Shown piece by piece: positions 6,115 through 6,912 of a DNA stretch of 6,912 bases (its first letter is position 1; each line of letters opens with the position of its first letter). A program made the position numbers and the translations under genes. This DNA is from Flavobacteriaceae bacterium (lineage in GTDB: Bacteria; Bacteroidota; Bacteroidia; Flavobacteriales; Flavobacteriaceae). The stretch spans positions 1 to 6,912 of the forward strand of contig JAGLKH010000152.1 of NCBI GenBank assembly GCA_023141985.1, written 5' to 3'. Under the pieces are notes generated by a model. It did not search any database, was not told where the DNA came from, and saw only the letters and a program-made list of their open reading frames with translations.

Positions 6115-6912
6115 CTAAATCTTTGCAATTCCTTTTATTTCTGTTATAATACTATTTGCTAATTCATCAGCTTCCAATTGCGATTTTGCTTCTGTATATA
6201 TCCTAATAATTGGCTCTGTATTACTCTTCCGCAAGTGCACCCAGTTTTCAGCAAAATCAATCTTTACACCATCTATGGTTGTAATATTTTCATTTGCATA
6301 ACGGGATTGTATTGTTTTTAATATATCATCTACATTTAAACTTGGTGTAAGCTGAATTTTTTGTTTACTCATAAAATAATTGGGATAACTATTCTTGAGT
6401 TCACTTACTTTCATGCTTTTTTCAGCTAAAAGACTTAAAAAAAGTGCAACTCCAACCAAAGAATCTCTTCCGTAATGTAATTCCGGGTAAATAATTCCGC
6501 CATTTCCTTCGCCTCCAATAATAGCATTATTGGTTTTCATAAGGGCTACAACATTAACTTCTCCCACAGCACTGGCTTGGTAAGTCTGCCCATATTTTTC
6601 TGTAATATCGCGTAAGGCTCTGGACGAACTCATATTACTTACTGTATTTCCCGGAGTTTTGCTTAACACATAATCTGCACATGCCACTAATGTATATTCT
6701 TCGCCAAACATTTCGCCATCTTCACACACAAAAGCCAAACGATCTACATCCGGATCTACAACAATACCAAAATCGGCATGCTCCTTTACGACTAATTCTG
6801 ACAAGTCCGTTAGATGTTCTTTTAAAGGTTCCGGATTATGAGGAAAATGTCCGGTAGGTTCACAATATAGTTTTACAGCATGTACGCCTAATCGTTCTAA
6901 TAATAACGGAAT
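6115..6912 (-). CDS. glmM: Phosphoglucosamine mutase (GlmM-type phosphohexomutase), C-terminal part
   Basis: The frame is open from the right window edge to a TAG, giving the last 265 residues of a protein expected to be about 460 long. The N-terminal domain with the phosphoserine loop is outside the window. Visible motifs, numbered in the fragment: HFPHNPEP (22-29), the Mg2+-binding loop DPDVDR (53-58), the sugar-binding loop GEGNGGIIYPELHYGRDSL (134-152, Bacteroidetes style in place of GEQSGH), and the phosphate-binding loop RKSNTEPIIR (228-237). Known role: interconversion of glucosamine-6-phosphate and glucosamine-1-phosphate in the cytoplasm, the step leading to UDP-GlcNAc for peptidoglycan and lipid A. 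A phosphomannomutase/phosphoglucomutase assignment cannot be excluded from this part alone, but the GEGNGG loop favours GlmM. The in-frame TTG at 6802-6804 is not a start, because conserved sequence continues upstream of it. Confidence 0.9.
   Translation of the reverse strand: MPLLLERLGVHAVKLYCEPTGHFPHNPEPLKEHLTDLSELVVKEHADFGIVVDPDVDRLAFVCEDGEMFGEEYTLVACADYVLSKTPGNTVSNMSSSRALRDITEKYGQTYQASAVGEVNVVALMKTNNAIIGGEGNGGIIYPELHYGRDSLVGVALFLSLLAEKSMKVSELKNSYPNYFMSKQKIQLTPSLNVDDILKTIQSRYANENITTIDGVKIDFAENWVHLRKSNTEPIIRIYTEAKSQLEADELANSIITEIKGIAKI

Noticed and set aside
6802..6804. TTG as the start of the glmM-type gene
   Set aside because: The frame stays open to the window edge, and the upstream residues continue the conserved phosphohexomutase sequence (for example EPTGHFPHNPEP), so the gene is cut by the window rather than starting here.
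1..6912. A new defence, mobile or biosynthetic system
   Set aside because: All large genes belong to recognisable families, and I saw no direct-repeat arrays, integrase or transposase genes, tRNA-flanked insertion or toxin-antitoxin-like gene pairs.

Overview
The window reads as a stretch of AT-rich chromosome from a Flavobacteriia-like member of the Bacteroidetes. The reasons are the AT-rich intergenic DNA, the absence of convincing Shine-Dalgarno sequences before any start, several perfect matches to the TAnnTTTG -7 promoter element of this phylum, a lipoprotein joining DUF4369 to a TlpA-type thioredoxin domain, and a GlmM with Bacteroidetes-style motifs. These are judgements from motif memory; no database search was run, and I do not name a genus.

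Layout from left to right: the 3' end of a Crp/Fnr-family regulator (+, cut by the window edge); a hairpin terminator that suits both converging genes; mnmE (-), the tRNA wobble-uridine modification GTPase; a 136-bp divergent intergenic region; a TlpA-like thioredoxin lipoprotein (+); a rhomboid intramembrane serine protease (-), tail to tail with it; an 80-bp divergent region with an inverted repeat that overlaps a candidate promoter; an LpxL/HtrB-type acyltransferase (+); a class V PLP enzyme resembling cysteine desulfurases (-) whose stop codon directly abuts that of the acyltransferase; and the C-terminal 265 residues of a GlmM-type phosphohexomutase (-), cut by the right edge. The class V enzyme lies 24 bp downstream of glmM on the same strand and is probably co-transcribed with it, though a candidate promoter sits in the gap.

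Functionally this is a housekeeping and cell-envelope neighbourhood: tRNA modification, envelope thiol chemistry, membrane proteolysis, lipid A or lipid acylation, and UDP-GlcNAc precursor supply. I see no mobile element, CRISPR array, tRNA, rRNA, toxin-antitoxin pair or defence system, and no intergenic gap over 300 bases. I did not find a convincing new multi-gene system. The points most worth a second look are the class V enzyme with its altered PLP-site motif and C-terminal extension, the inverted repeat between the rhomboid and acyltransferase genes, and the zero-gap convergent gene ends.
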